From: Pseudoalteromonas prydzensis
Lineage (GTDB): Bacteria; Pseudomonadota; Gammaproteobacteria; Enterobacterales; Alteromonadaceae
Assembly: GCF_001661495.1 (NCBI RefSeq)
Contig: NZ_BDDT01000001.1
Coordinates: 992,001 to 1,056,000 of the forward strand
Reading direction: 5' to 3'
Length of the DNA: 64,000 nucleotides
Position numbers and translations under genes: made by a program. Under the pieces are notes generated by a model. It ran no database searches, was not told the origin of the DNA, and worked only from the letters and a program-made list of their open reading frames with translations. Below, piece after piece: positions 8,926-18,758 of the stretch (its first letter is position 1; every line of letters begins with the position of its first letter).

Positions 8926-10380
8926 ATGCAACGTATTTTTGCTTTTTTGCACTCAGTTAGCCTGTCATTAATTATTTTACTATTAATTTTTACCAGTGGC
9001 TGTACCAGCCTTTCTAAACAGCAACGATTAGACACACAGCAAAAAATAGCTGCTAAAAACCAGCAACTTTTAACTATGTTCGCGCGCAAGCAACCCAGTA
9101 TAAATAATGACTTAGAAAATGCGGTGGGTTACATGGTGTGCGAAACAAATCAAATGATGTTAATCGCCTTAGGTGGCCAAAACGGTTTATGTTTATTAAC
9201 TAATAACAGTAAAGCTGAGCAAACCGTTCTCGATTTAAACAGCATTAACTTAGGGGTTGGCTTAGGGGCTAGTCATAATCAATATTTAATTACTTTTCAA
9301 GATCCTGAGGTAATGCATAAAGTTAAAGCGGGTCATTTCAGCATTAAATTGAGTAACGTTACCAAAAGTACACAAAGTACCCCTACCACGGCTGTAAATT
9401 ACGCGCAGAAAATAAACCTTTATTCACTCAATAAAGAAGGCGCTATTATCTCTTTAGCCGTTGATGCATTAGTTATTACCCCAAATAAATCGCTCAATGA
9501 CCCTGAATTTTCGCTCAGCAATATGCCCACAAAAACAGCTCAACCACAAACCACAGAGTGGCCCTATGCATTGCCCTTTCTAGCAGAACGAGTCATTGCC
9601 AAAGGCTACCAATTGCCGAAACCTTATGGGGTTGGCTTTACTTACGTTAGCGTTGAGCAACAGATGTCATTAACACAATTACAGGTTGGCTTTAATGGCA
9701 ATGGCACTCACCCCTATGATTTTGTAAGCTTTGACACACCAATTACATCACTAACCACACTGCAATTAAAAGCAGATATGTGGGTATTACCCTTTATGAA
9801 TGTATTCGCTACCTTAGGTAAAGTTGAAGGCGACTTACATGCTGATGTACTCATTGATGGCGACACTATGCTTGCCCAACTAGGCGAAGATTGCCAAAAT
9901 TTTATAAAACCGCTGAGCTGCCGGTTACTCGAAAATAAACGCTTTACGCTACCTATTCGCGCAAACGTTAACCCCACCACTTATGGTATAGGGACCATAA
10001 TTGCAGGCGCTTGGCAAGATTGGTTTGTAACATTGCCAATGAATATGACTTGGAGCCAATCAAATCGTAATCACCTTGATGGTCGCTCTGTTACTATCAC
10101 CCCTAGAGGCGGACATATAATTCATTTACCCCGATTAGGACGCTTGTCGCTCTTTTTAGGTGGTAATTATTTAGATAGCCGCAATACGGTTACGGGCAGT
10201 TTAACGAGCGAAGCTGGATTTAGTCTAGACTATCAAGTAAAGCAAGCTAATGTTGACCGTTGGAATTTATTGACTGGCTTTAATTGGGATATCAGTAGTA
10301 GCTTATCACTTAATATAGAATACAATGGTTTTATCGGCGATCGCGATGCGTTCATTGCAGGGTTAACCATTCGTTATTAA
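8926..10380 (+). CDS. Exported, probably outer-membrane-associated protein, unknown function
   Basis: A 484-residue protein with an N-terminal membrane/signal segment followed by a weak lipobox (TSGC), so it may be a lipoprotein. The C-terminal third (from about residue 330) looks like beta-barrel strands and ends in the hydrophobic/aromatic pattern AGLTIRY expected for an outer-membrane C-terminal strand. The middle contains a segment on a small-residue, hydrophobic scaffold (WVLPFMNVFATLGKVEG). I do not recognise the family with certainty. It lies 12 bases before the D15-type gene at 10393, consistent with an operon. Confidence 0.65.
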   Translation: MQRIFAFLHSVSLSLIILLLIFTSGCTSLSKQQRLDTQQKIAAKNQQLLTMFARKQPSINNDLENAVGYMVCETNQMMLIALGGQNGLCLLTNNSKAEQTVLDLNSINLGVGLGASHNQYLITFQDPEVMHKVKAGHFSIKLSNVTKSTQSTPTTAVNYAQKINLYSLNKEGAIISLAVDALVITPNKSLNDPEFSLSNMPTKTAQPQTTEWPYALPFLAERVIAKGYQLPKPYGVGFTYVSVEQQMSLTQLQVGFNGNGTHPYDFVSFDTPITSLTTLQLKADMWVLPFMNVFATLGKVEGDLHADVLIDGDTMLAQLGEDCQNFIKPLSCRLLENKRFTLPIRANVNPTTYGIGTIIAGAWQDWFVTLPMNMTWSQSNRNHLDGRSVTITPRGGHIIHLPRLGRLSLFLGGNYLDSRNTVTGSLTSEAGFSLDYQVKQANVDRWNLLTGFNWDISSSLSLNIEYNGFIGDRDAFIAGLTIRY

Positions 10381-10392
10381 AAAGGAATTGTT

Positions 10393-11577
10393 ATGCGTAA
10401 ATATTCAACATCATTATCCAGCGTTTTTGCATGCTTGCTATTCAGCCCCGCTGCTAATGCTGATTTTTTTAATGAGTATATGATTGACCCTGAAGATGGT
10501 CAACTCGATGCCAGCCGCTATATTTCACAAACACCACTGGGCTTTTTACCCGTTCCGTCCATTATCACTGAGCCCGCTGTAGGGACTGGTTTAGCGTTGA
10601 TGGGATTATTTTTTCATGATACCGATAAAAACAAACATACTGAACACACAGAAAAGCCTTTGCTACCAAAAAGTATTAGTATTGTTGGGGCGATGAAAAC
10701 AGAAAACGGTACTTGGGGTGCAGGCGTTGGCCATATTGCATTCTGGCAAGAAGATACACTCAGATACCGAGGCTTTGCTGGCTACGCCGACATTAATTTA
10801 GACTTTTACTCATTAGCGGGTCGCGAGCTCAATAAACCGATTGCGCTTAACTTACATGGTCCCGGAGTGTTACAGCAACTCACTAAGCGGATCCCAGGCA
10901 GTAATTTTTTCGCAGGCGTTAAGCAATTTTACCGCGGTGTTGATATTGCCCTTGCCGAGCCTTTATTGACTGGCAATAACATCATAGATGAGCAGCTAGC
11001 GGTACTTAATGACCAACTCAGTAAAAAAATCAATACCTCAGGACTTGGGGGCGTATTAGAATTTGATAATCGTAACAACCCCTTAAACCCAGAAAAAGGC
11101 TTCAATTACCGAGCAGAATACATGGTGTTTAACGATAGTATTGGCAGTGACGTTGATTATCAGTCAGCACAAATTAAAGGCTTAAACTATTGGCAGCTAA
11201 GCCCAAAAACTAATTTCTCTTTTCGCTATCAATACGATGGTGTATTTGCTGATGGTGATACTAGACTACCTGTCTATGTACTGCCATTTATTGATTTACG
11301 GGGGATAGCTAAATCGCGTTATCAAGGTACTGATGTATTAGTCGCGGAAGTTGAATTAACCTATAAAATAAATCAACGCTGGCGAATCAACGGTTTTACA
11401 GGGCTTGGAAAAGCAAGTTACAGTTTTTCAGATATTGGCAGCGCAGATCCACAAACAACTCTCGGTGCTGGGTTTCGTTATTTAATAGCAAAACGCTATG
11501 GTTTTACAATGGGCCTTGATATAGCAAAAGGCCCCGAAGAAAGTACTATTTATATCCAAGCGGGTAGTTCGTGGTAG
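10393..11577 (+). CDS. D15/BamA-type outer-membrane barrel protein lacking POTRA domains (paralogue 1)
   Basis: A 394-residue exported protein with a signal peptide (ending AANA) and a C-terminal Omp85/bacterial surface antigen barrel. It lacks the N-terminal POTRA repeats of BamA and TamA, which run to 550-800 residues. Characteristic stretches are PVPSIITEPAVGTGL near the N-terminus and FDNRNNPLNPEKGFNYRAEY in the barrel, followed by FIDLRGIAKSRYQG. It has a strong AAAGGA site and follows the 8926 gene closely. A clear paralogue lies at 23092-24258. The substrate or partner is unknown. Confidence 0.82.
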   Translation: MRKYSTSLSSVFACLLFSPAANADFFNEYMIDPEDGQLDASRYISQTPLGFLPVPSIITEPAVGTGLALMGLFFHDTDKNKHTEHTEKPLLPKSISIVGAMKTENGTWGAGVGHIAFWQEDTLRYRGFAGYADINLDFYSLAGRELNKPIALNLHGPGVLQQLTKRIPGSNFFAGVKQFYRGVDIALAEPLLTGNNIIDEQLAVLNDQLSKKINTSGLGGVLEFDNRNNPLNPEKGFNYRAEYMVFNDSIGSDVDYQSAQIKGLNYWQLSPKTNFSFRYQYDGVFADGDTRLPVYVLPFIDLRGIAKSRYQGTDVLVAEVELTYKINQRWRINGFTGLGKASYSFSDIGSADPQTTLGAGFRYLIAKRYGFTMGLDIAKGPEESTIYIQAGSSW

Positions 11578-11587
11578 AGATACAGGT

Positions 11588-11623
11588 CCAAAACTGAAGG
11601 AATAACGTTTCCCTCAGTTTTGG
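11588..11623. terminator. Hairpin between convergent genes
   Basis: CCAAAACTGA (11588-11597) pairs with TCAGTTTTGG (11614-11623), a 10-bp stem between the convergent D15-type and HAD genes. There is no strong U-tract on either strand, so it is a probable but not certain bidirectional terminator. Confidence 0.55.
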
Positions 11624-11642
11624 CCTCAGCGAATTAATCTCG

Positions 11643-12611
11643 CTATTTTTTATAGATAACTTTCCAATCACTTTTCATATCAACAACGGTCCAGTCGTCT
11701 TTTTTTGCTTGTACTAATGCTTTATCTAAACCACCGATTTTTGAGCCTTTATCATATGCCCATTCACGTTTTTCGTCAGTGTGATGGATAAGCATAGAGA
11801 AACGTGCGCCATTACCTGCTTTGGTCCACTCCAACATTTCTCTGTCACCATCAGAATTGCCAACAGCAATCACAGGGCGCTTCCCTATTGCTTGATAAAT
11901 ACCGATAGGCTTACCCGCTTTATCATCATTAAAATCAAGCTTTGGCAATCTTACAATTTGTGGCACACCGTCAACCACTTTATATTCTGACGCTACGCGG
12001 CTACCAATAATTTGCTCACTTGGAATACCATAAACAGCGGGCGCCCAAGCACGCATAAATTCAACACCACCACCAGAGACTATAAAGGTTTTATAATCAT
12101 GTTCACGTAAATAAGTTAATAGTTCAAGCATAGGTTGATAAACCATATCCGTAAAAGGCATCTTCGTTACTGGATGTTTTGCTGAACTCATCCATGTTGA
12201 AACTTGCTGAGTAAATTCATCGCTAGTGATTCCGGTGTGGGTATTCATCACTAACTCAACTAAATCTTTTTCAGTCACATGAGCAGGCATTTTTCCTTGA
12301 AGAATATCAGCGTAAGGCTGTGTGGTTTTCCACTCTGGGTGCGCCGGCGCCAGCTTTTTAACTTGCGCTAAGGCAAAAAACAGTTGGAAATAAGCTGGTT
12401 GCTCTGCCCACAACGTTCCGTCATTATCAAATACAGCAATCCTGTCAGCAACAGCAACAAAGTCTTTAGAGCCTTCTGTGGTGGTGTTTTTTACAAACTC
12501 CATAATTGCATTTTTGCTAGTGCCCTCTTGCCATGACGCTAAGGGTTCAGCTGCGACATAGGCCGTAAAAACGAAACTTGTAATAACCAGTAGATACTTA
12601 AATAATTTCAT
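11643..12611 (-). CDS. Exported HAD-superfamily phosphatase
   Basis: A 322-residue protein with a signal peptide (ending TAYVAA). HAD motifs are complete: motif I FDNDGTLW, motif II FIVSGGG and motif IV GNSDGDREM, with a lysine in the region of QIVRLPKLDF. This matches the exported haloacid dehalogenase/phosphoserine-phosphatase-like proteins that often accompany sulfatase genes. The substrate is probably a small phosphate ester in the periplasm. It lies downstream of the sulfatase on the same strand, 78 bases away across a hairpin. Confidence 0.82.
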   Translation of the reverse strand: MKLFKYLLVITSFVFTAYVAAEPLASWQEGTSKNAIMEFVKNTTTEGSKDFVAVADRIAVFDNDGTLWAEQPAYFQLFFALAQVKKLAPAHPEWKTTQPYADILQGKMPAHVTEKDLVELVMNTHTGITSDEFTQQVSTWMSSAKHPVTKMPFTDMVYQPMLELLTYLREHDYKTFIVSGGGVEFMRAWAPAVYGIPSEQIIGSRVASEYKVVDGVPQIVRLPKLDFNDDKAGKPIGIYQAIGKRPVIAVGNSDGDREMLEWTKAGNGARFSMLIHHTDEKREWAYDKGSKIGGLDKALVQAKKDDWTVVDMKSDWKVIYKK

Positions 12612-12632
12612 ACAAACTCCTTTTAAAGTTAA

Positions 12633-12660
12633 AAAGCCAACTCCGAATGAAGTTGGCTTT
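12633..12660 (-). terminator. Terminator or attenuator hairpin after the sulfatase gene
   Basis: AAAGCCAACT (12633-12642) pairs with AGTTGGCTTT (12651-12660). Read on the minus strand the stem is followed by a run of five T. It lies between the sulfatase stop and the HAD start, so it may end or reduce transcription into the HAD gene. Confidence 0.65.
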
Positions 12661-12689
12661 AAGTTTTGTTATCAAACTTGCAATAGCGC

Positions 12690-14264
12690 TTAGTTACGCG
12701 GAACTAACGCATCTAGTTCAGCCAATTTTTTCAATGCATCTTGCTGTCTAAATGTATCATAACTAATGTTGCTTGAGTTTAAGCTAGATCCCATTTGGAA
12801 TGGATAATCTGGAATAGTTTTTAAGAACTCCATTACTTTCTGTTGTACAGGTACAAATAACCACATAGTGTTTTCAGCATACCATTTTAAGTACATACCA
12901 GACTCAAGCGCACCTTTTTGATACGGGTCTTGACGTAGGTTAATAATTAACGGCCATGCTGGCGTTTCACGAGTTGCGGTATTAATACCACCAGACAGCG
13001 TTGCAAAGTGGATTTTCCAATCCTGCCAGCGAACCGCATTCAACTCACCTGTCGCACCAAAGTAGTAAATAGTATCACGTGGTGATTTATCAACTTTACC
13101 TTCAAAGTATGGCTTCATGTTATAACCGTCAAGGTGTACACGCCATTTTTTACCATTGGCGCGGTAGCCTTTTTTCAGTTTTTCAACTACGTTAGGCTCA
13201 CCGGCTGCAGCCACGAAGGTTGGCATCCAATCTTCTTGTGAGATGATTTCGTTTGAAACAGTACCAGGCTTAATAGTACCAGGCCAACGAACCATCATAG
13301 GAACACGGAAGCCACCTTCCCACGTAGTCCCTTTCTCACCATGGAACGGAGTAGTACCACCATCAGGCCAACTAATAGTTTCTGCACCGTTATCGGTTGA
13401 GTATACAACGATAGTGTTGTCGGCAATTTTCAGCTCATCAAGCTTATCTAGTAACACACCTACGGCCTTGTCATGCTCAGCCATACCGTCTGGGTATAAA
13501 CCTTTACCCGTAACACCAACAGACTCTTCTTTTAAGTGAGTCCAAACGTGCATACGCGTAGAGTTCATCCACATAAAGAATGGTTTTTTCTGTTTAACAG
13601 CGCGTTCCATAAAATCTAGACCCGCAGCCATAAACTCGTCATCCGCATGCTCCATGCGTTTTTTAGTCAGTGGACCTGTATCTTCGATTTTGCCATCAGC
13701 GGTTGCTTTTAATACACCACGAGGACCATATTTTTTACGGAACTCAGGATCTTTTGGGTAATAGTAGCCTTCAGGCTCTTCTTCAGCGTTTAAGTGGTAA
13801 AGGTTACCAAAAAACTCATCAAAACCATGGTTAGTTGGCAGGTGCTTGTCTTGGTCACCTAAGTGGTTTTTACCAAAATGGCCCGTCATATAGCCTTGTT
13901 CTTTAAGTAAATCACCGATAGTTGGTGACCAATCAGGAATACCATGATCAGAACCTGGCATGCCAATCGTTAACAAACCTGTTCTAAATGGGTGTTGACC
14001 GAGAATAAACGAAGCACGGCCAGCAGTACAAGATTGCTGCGCATATGAATCGGTAAACATTGCTCCCTCTTTGGCAATACGATCAATATTCGGTGTTTTG
14101 TAACCCATGATACCGTGGTTGTATGCACTGATATTGTGTACACCGATATCATCCCCCCAGATAACCAAAATATTGGGTTTATCTGCAGCGTGTGCGGAAC
14201 CAACCCCCATTGCAAGTGCTGCCACTGCAACTAATTGCTTAATGTTCGATTTTATAGAAATCAC
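12690..14264 (-). CDS. Exported arylsulfatase with a CTAGR active-site motif
   Basis: A 524-residue type I sulfatase/alkaline-phosphatase-fold protein. The start is the GTG at 14264: an AAGGAG site sits 7 bases upstream, and the resulting N-terminus is a clean signal peptide ending SAHA. The longer ATG start at 14288 would place that ribosome site inside the gene. Metal-binding WGDDIG is at the N-terminus, and the catalytic cysteine, normally converted to formylglycine, is Cys79 in CTAGR. The canonical motif is C-x-P-x-R, so alanine replaces proline here. No sulfatase-modifying enzyme is in the window. The substrate is a sulfate ester of unknown identity. It is divergent from the octaheme cytochrome gene. 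Confidence 0.86.
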   Translation of the reverse strand: MISIKSNIKQLVAVAALAMGVGSAHAADKPNILVIWGDDIGVHNISAYNHGIMGYKTPNIDRIAKEGAMFTDSYAQQSCTAGRASFILGQHPFRTGLLTIGMPGSDHGIPDWSPTIGDLLKEQGYMTGHFGKNHLGDQDKHLPTNHGFDEFFGNLYHLNAEEEPEGYYYPKDPEFRKKYGPRGVLKATADGKIEDTGPLTKKRMEHADDEFMAAGLDFMERAVKQKKPFFMWMNSTRMHVWTHLKEESVGVTGKGLYPDGMAEHDKAVGVLLDKLDELKIADNTIVVYSTDNGAETISWPDGGTTPFHGEKGTTWEGGFRVPMMVRWPGTIKPGTVSNEIISQEDWMPTFVAAAGEPNVVEKLKKGYRANGKKWRVHLDGYNMKPYFEGKVDKSPRDTIYYFGATGELNAVRWQDWKIHFATLSGGINTATRETPAWPLIINLRQDPYQKGALESGMYLKWYAENTMWLFVPVQQKVMEFLKTIPDYPFQMGSSLNSSNISYDTFRQQDALKKLAELDALVPRN

Positions 14265-14551
14265 CTGTGTACTCCTTGTTATAACCAACTTAAATAAATA
14301 CGCCTAAACTATAGACTAGTTTAAAGCTATACTATTTCAACTTTATTGCAACGAAAAATTATCATCTTTTATGCTTCATATTTAATGCTCTATGTAATTA
14401 TATACATATTGAAGGTACAAACGGTAATTATTCTTTTGAATTAGATACTTCTTGCAATTGAGTTGCTTAGTAAGCTTTACTCTAGTAGCTTTGAACTGGT
14501 ATATATTGCAAGAAAAACTAAACGATGCTGTTCGCGCAAGGATAATTGTAA
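14265..14551. other. Divergent intergenic region, sulfatase / octaheme cytochrome
   Basis: This 287-base AT-rich region must hold promoters for both directions. CTTGCAA (14451-14457) and TTGCAAG (14506-14512) form a widely spaced inverted repeat 48 bases apart. I see no coding sequence and no convincing -35/-10 pair. Confidence 0.4.
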
Positions 14552-16807
14552 ATGCGATTTCTATTTTTACTGATTTGGCTGTACGCCCTATCTCTCTCCC
14601 TCACTGTTAATGCTAGCGAACAAGAATGCAGTTCTTGTCACAAAGAGCAAGTGCAAGACTGGCAACAATCAGATCATTTTCACGCAATGGAAGCCGCAAG
14701 TTTAGAGACCGTTTTAGGCAATTTTAACGACCAGACGTTAGATTATGACGGTCAACAAGTTCGCTTTTATACTAATAAACAAAAACTATTTATAAGTATG
14801 CCGGACCTATCTGGTAAAATGACTGACTTTCCTGTGTTGTATACATTCGGCTACCAGCCATTACAACAATATATGTTTGACATGGGCAAAGGAAAAATTC
14901 AATTATTCCCATTTGCTTGGGATTCAAGAAGCAAACAGCAAGGTGGGCAACGTTGGTTTGTACTGCACCCCGAACAAAAAAAACATGATCTATTTCACTG
15001 GTCACAAATGGGGCAAAATTGGAACCATATGTGCGCCGACTGTCACTCAACTGATTTTAAAAAACAATTTGATTTAAAAACCAACGAGTTTAATTCAACA
15101 TATAGTGCCATGAATGTTAGTTGTAACGCCTGCCATGGTGATACAAAGCAACATGTAAGCTGGGCGAATGGCGATACGAACATTAAAGATAAAGGTTTTG
15201 CGATCGATATCAGCAAAAAAACACCATTATTTGTTCGTCAAGCTGATGGCAATATGAAAAGCGCGCAACCACTAAAAAGCTCACAACAAGTACCAGTGTG
15301 TGCAACTTGTCATGCAAGACGAAGTCAGTTAGCTGACCGCACAGAGCCACATCAGTTTTTAAAAGAATTTCAACCATCGTTGATTACGCCCGAGCTATAT
15401 CATGTCGACGGCCAAGTATGGGACGAGGATTATGTATGGGGTTCCTTCGAGCAGAGCAAGATGTTCAATGCAGGGGTAACGTGCAGTAACTGTCATAACC
15501 CTCATTCAGGAAAGTTAAAATTACCAGCTAATCAAACCTGTACGCAGTGTCATACCCGTGAAGTATTTGACACCCCTGATCATCACGGTCATCAAGTTGA
15601 CACCGCAGGTAGCCAATGTGTTGATTGTCATATGCCTACGACAACTTATATGCAAGTCGATGCCAGACGCGACCACAGCTTTAGAGTACCGCGCCCTGAC
15701 CTAACATTAAAAACCCAAGCCCCTAATGCTTGCAATAGCTGTCATCAAGATAAAACACCGCAATGGGCAGTAAAAAACATAAAAACATGGCACCCAGATT
15801 CAAAGCATATAGGCAGTGATCATTTTTCATTAGCATTTCATGCTGCTGATAACCGCCTACCAAATAGCTCTGCTATGCTGACAAAAATTGCTCAGAATAA
15901 AGACTTTCCTGACATTATTCGCGCATCTGCTTTATCTCGTATGGCAGCAACTCCAGACAACAATGCTGTTGTCGCTATTGTCAGAGCAGTAAAAGAAAAT
16001 GAACCACTAAAACGCCAAGCGGCTATTACTGCTGCTATGCCGTATGAAATATCACAGCGTTGGCGCATGATTAATAGCTTACTTGATGATGAACGTTTAG
16101 CGATCAGAACAGAAACTGCTCGTGCACTCGCCGCAATGTTAGTAGAGCCTTTTCCTGGTGGCTTAAATGAAGTGGACACTAAGCGCCTTAATAAAGCATT
16201 AAAGGAATATAAGCTTGCTCAATCTTATCAAGCTGAGCGCGGCTTTTCGCACACTAACTTGGGTAACTTAGCGCTGCAGCTAAACCAAGCTGATCAAGCA
16301 AAAGCACATTACTTAACTGCAATCCAGATTGAAAATATCTTTATTCCAAGCTATGTTAATTTAGCTGATTTATATCGCACTCAAGGTGATGAAAAAGCGG
16401 CAAAAGATATTTTATTGCAAGGGCTAAAGGTCAACCCTGAAGCCGCTGACTTACATTATTCACTTGCAATGAGTTATATACGAAGCAAAGATAAAAAAAC
16501 GGCATTACCGCATTTAGCACAAGCTGCGAGCTTCGCTGAAAACAATGCCAATTACAGCTACACTTATGCTTTACTACTGCAAGACATGGGTCAGATGAAT
16601 GATGCCTTAAAAGCGCTGCAAAAGGCATTTCAAATAACGCCAAACAACCCAGATATAAGCTATAGTTTAGCCCAAGCATACTTAGCGAAAAAGCAATATG
16701 ATGATGCGTTAAGATATGCAAGAAACTTAGCGCAATTAGTACCAGGTAACCAACAGATACAAGAGTTTATACAACAAATACAAATGATGCAGAGCCTAAA
16801 TCAATAA
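14552..16807 (+). CDS. Octaheme cytochrome c with C-terminal tetratricopeptide repeats
   Basis: A 751-residue exported protein (signal peptide ending VNA). Eight CxxCH heme-binding motifs are visible in order: CSSCH (residues 26-30), CADCH, CNACH, CATCH, CSNCH, CTQCH, CVDCH and CNSCH, all in the first ~400 residues. The last ~250 residues are helical TPR repeats (for example YQAERGFSHTNLGNLALQLN onwards), a protein-interaction module. The heme part resembles the c554/NrfB-like multiheme families. It presumably transfers electrons in the periplasm, and the partner is unknown. It ends 10 bases before the MoxR gene and likely shares its transcript. Confidence 0.88.
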   Translation: MRFLFLLIWLYALSLSLTVNASEQECSSCHKEQVQDWQQSDHFHAMEAASLETVLGNFNDQTLDYDGQQVRFYTNKQKLFISMPDLSGKMTDFPVLYTFGYQPLQQYMFDMGKGKIQLFPFAWDSRSKQQGGQRWFVLHPEQKKHDLFHWSQMGQNWNHMCADCHSTDFKKQFDLKTNEFNSTYSAMNVSCNACHGDTKQHVSWANGDTNIKDKGFAIDISKKTPLFVRQADGNMKSAQPLKSSQQVPVCATCHARRSQLADRTEPHQFLKEFQPSLITPELYHVDGQVWDEDYVWGSFEQSKMFNAGVTCSNCHNPHSGKLKLPANQTCTQCHTREVFDTPDHHGHQVDTAGSQCVDCHMPTTTYMQVDARRDHSFRVPRPDLTLKTQAPNACNSCHQDKTPQWAVKNIKTWHPDSKHIGSDHFSLAFHAADNRLPNSSAMLTKIAQNKDFPDIIRASALSRMAATPDNNAVVAIVRAVKENEPLKRQAAITAAMPYEISQRWRMINSLLDDERLAIRTETARALAAMLVEPFPGGLNEVDTKRLNKALKEYKLAQSYQAERGFSHTNLGNLALQLNQADQAKAHYLTAIQIENIFIPSYVNLADLYRTQGDEKAAKDILLQGLKVNPEAADLHYSLAMSYIRSKDKKTALPHLAQAASFAENNANYSYTYALLLQDMGQMNDALKALQKAFQITPNNPDISYSLAQAYLAKKQYDDALRYARNLAQLVPGNQQIQEFIQQIQMMQSLNQ

Positions 16808-16817
16808 GGAAAATAGT

Positions 16818-17810
16818 ATGGAGACACTTGCACAAATAAAACAATTACAAGCACAAATGGCCAGCAGTATTATAGGCCAACAAGATGTAATTGAGCGTTT
16901 GCTTATTGGCTTATTAGCCAATGGTAACTTATTGATCGAAGGCTTGCCGGGTCTTGCAAAAACCCGTGCCATTAAAGCCTTAGCTAAAAATATCGATAGC
17001 CAATTTAGTCGGGTACAATTTACCCCTGACTTATTGCCATCTGATATCACCGGCTCTGAAGTGTACTTTCAAACCGAAAATGGTGGCGAATTTAAGTTTG
17101 ACCCAGGTCCATTGTTTGCCAATATCGTACTCGCCGATGAAATTAACCGTGCGCCAGCTAAAGTGCAATCAGCACTATTAGAAGCAATGGAAGAGAGGCA
17201 AATCACGGTTGCTGGTAAAACCCATAAAATGGAACCGCTTTTTATGGTATTAGCCACGCAAAACCCTGTTGAGCAAGAAGGCACCTACCCGCTGCCGGAA
17301 GCGCAAATGGACCGTTTTTTAATGCAAGTAAACATTGTTTACCCAAGTGTTGAAGACGAAGTGGACGTGATTGGATTAGTTCGTCAAGAAGAGCAAAGCT
17401 TATACAATACAGCTACTGAAGAGCAAACTGACAACACCCAAAAACAGCTTTTGCCACAACAAGTCATTTTTGATGCCCGCAAAGAAATTGCCAATATCGC
17501 AGTAAGCCCTGAAATGGCACGCTACATTGCTGATTTAGTGTATGCCACACGCACACCAGAAAAATACGATAAAGAGCTTGCCAGTTGGATAGACTTAGGT
17601 GCCTCACCGCGTGCTTCTATCAGCTTAGATAAGTGTGCACGTACCCATGCTTGGCTTGCAGGGCGTAGTGAAGTACTCCCTGATGATATTCGTAGTATTG
17701 CCGTTGATGTATTACGCCATAGGTTAAGTTTAAGTTATCAAGCACAAGGCGCAGGAATTCAAAGCCATGATGTCATTGCTAAAATTATTGAGTTAGTTGC
17801 CCTGCCATAA
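16818..17810 (+). CDS. moxR: MoxR-family AAA+ ATPase
   Basis: A 330-residue AAA_3 ATPase. Walker A is GLPGLAKT and Walker B is VLADEINRAP, with sensor-1 LATQNPVEQEGTYPLPEAQ and the C-terminal lid. MoxR proteins act as chaperones with von Willebrand A partners, often to mature or insert cofactors. It opens the Bat-type operon 10 bases after the cytochrome gene, with an AAGGAAA site upstream. Confidence 0.93.
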   Translation: METLAQIKQLQAQMASSIIGQQDVIERLLIGLLANGNLLIEGLPGLAKTRAIKALAKNIDSQFSRVQFTPDLLPSDITGSEVYFQTENGGEFKFDPGPLFANIVLADEINRAPAKVQSALLEAMEERQITVAGKTHKMEPLFMVLATQNPVEQEGTYPLPEAQMDRFLMQVNIVYPSVEDEVDVIGLVRQEEQSLYNTATEEQTDNTQKQLLPQQVIFDARKEIANIAVSPEMARYIADLVYATRTPEKYDKELASWIDLGASPRASISLDKCARTHAWLAGRSEVLPDDIRSIAVDVLRHRLSLSYQAQGAGIQSHDVIAKIIELVALP

Positions 17811-17820
17811 GGAGCATGAC

Positions 17821-18756
17821 ATGGCTATTTCAGAGTCTGAGTTAGACCAACGTATATACAGTGACTTTAAACAATTAAAAAGCTTGCAAAGTCGCGCCCG
17901 TAAACTCAGTTTTTTACCTAAGCAACACAGTAATAGTGTGTTAGCGGGTAGGCATAGTTCCCGGGTTCGCGGCCGTGGTTTAAGCTTTGAGGAACTTAGA
18001 GATTACCGTGTTGGCGATGATATTCGCAGTATTGACTGGCGTGTCACCGCACGTACCGGCAAGCCTCATGTACGTGTTTATGCTGAAGAAAAAGATCGCT
18101 GTGCGTTGCTCTTAGTTGACCAGCGAGTGAATATGTTTTTTGGCTCAAAGCTAAATATGAAATCTGTCACAGCGAGTGAGGCTGCAGCAATTTGCGCCTA
18201 TAGAATATTTGAGCAAGGTGATCGGGTTGGTGGGGTCATTTTCAATGACACTGAAATAAAAGCCTTTAAACCCAGTAAAAAACCACAAGCGCTTGAACAG
18301 TTTATGCATAGTGTCAGTAAGTTTAATTTAGCCCTAAATTGCGATTTACCCAAGCCAACTACAGCGATGACCTTAAACGAACCACTTGCTGCGGCAACCA
18401 AGTTGGTTAGTCACGATCAAATGATTATTATTATTAGTGATTTCGATCATGTTGATTTAGCCACCGAGCAGTACTTGGCGCAAATGGCCGAGCATAATGA
18501 TGTTATTTTATGCTTAGTGAGCGATGATATCCATCATCAGCTTCCTACTGACCTGATCTTAAGCGTTAGTGATGGTGAGCAGCAAATGATGCTTGATACT
18601 AGCCAAAAAGATGTACATCAACGTATGCAAACAACATTCACAGAACGCACTAAAAAAATCAAAGATTGGCAACTTTCCATTGGCGTTACCGTAATCGAAC
18701 TCAGCGCCAGTGAAGATACCTTAAGCCAGTTTTCCAGTGCATTTGCGGTAGGTTAA
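17821..18756 (+). CDS. DUF58 domain-containing protein of the MoxR/Bat operon
   Basis: A 311-residue protein with the DUF58 signature FEELRDYRVGDDIRSIDW followed by RVTARTGKPHVRVYAEEKDR. The start at 17821 has GGAG 6 bases upstream; a longer frame from 17797 would overlap moxR. It ends 2 bases before the DUF4381 gene. DUF58 proteins are standard partners in MoxR operons and have a degenerate von Willebrand A fold; their precise role is unknown. Confidence 0.9.
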   Translation: MAISESELDQRIYSDFKQLKSLQSRARKLSFLPKQHSNSVLAGRHSSRVRGRGLSFEELRDYRVGDDIRSIDWRVTARTGKPHVRVYAEEKDRCALLLVDQRVNMFFGSKLNMKSVTASEAAAICAYRIFEQGDRVGGVIFNDTEIKAFKPSKKPQALEQFMHSVSKFNLALNCDLPKPTTAMTLNEPLAAATKLVSHDQMIIIISDFDHVDLATEQYLAQMAEHNDVILCLVSDDIHHQLPTDLILSVSDGEQQMMLDTSQKDVHQRMQTTFTERTKKIKDWQLSIGVTVIELSASEDTLSQFSSAFAVG

Positions 18757-18758
18757 AT

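Noticed and set aside
14264..14288. ATG 14288 as start of the sulfatase
   Set aside because: The AAGGAG site would lie inside the coding region, whereas the GTG at 14264 is correctly spaced and gives a normal signal peptide.
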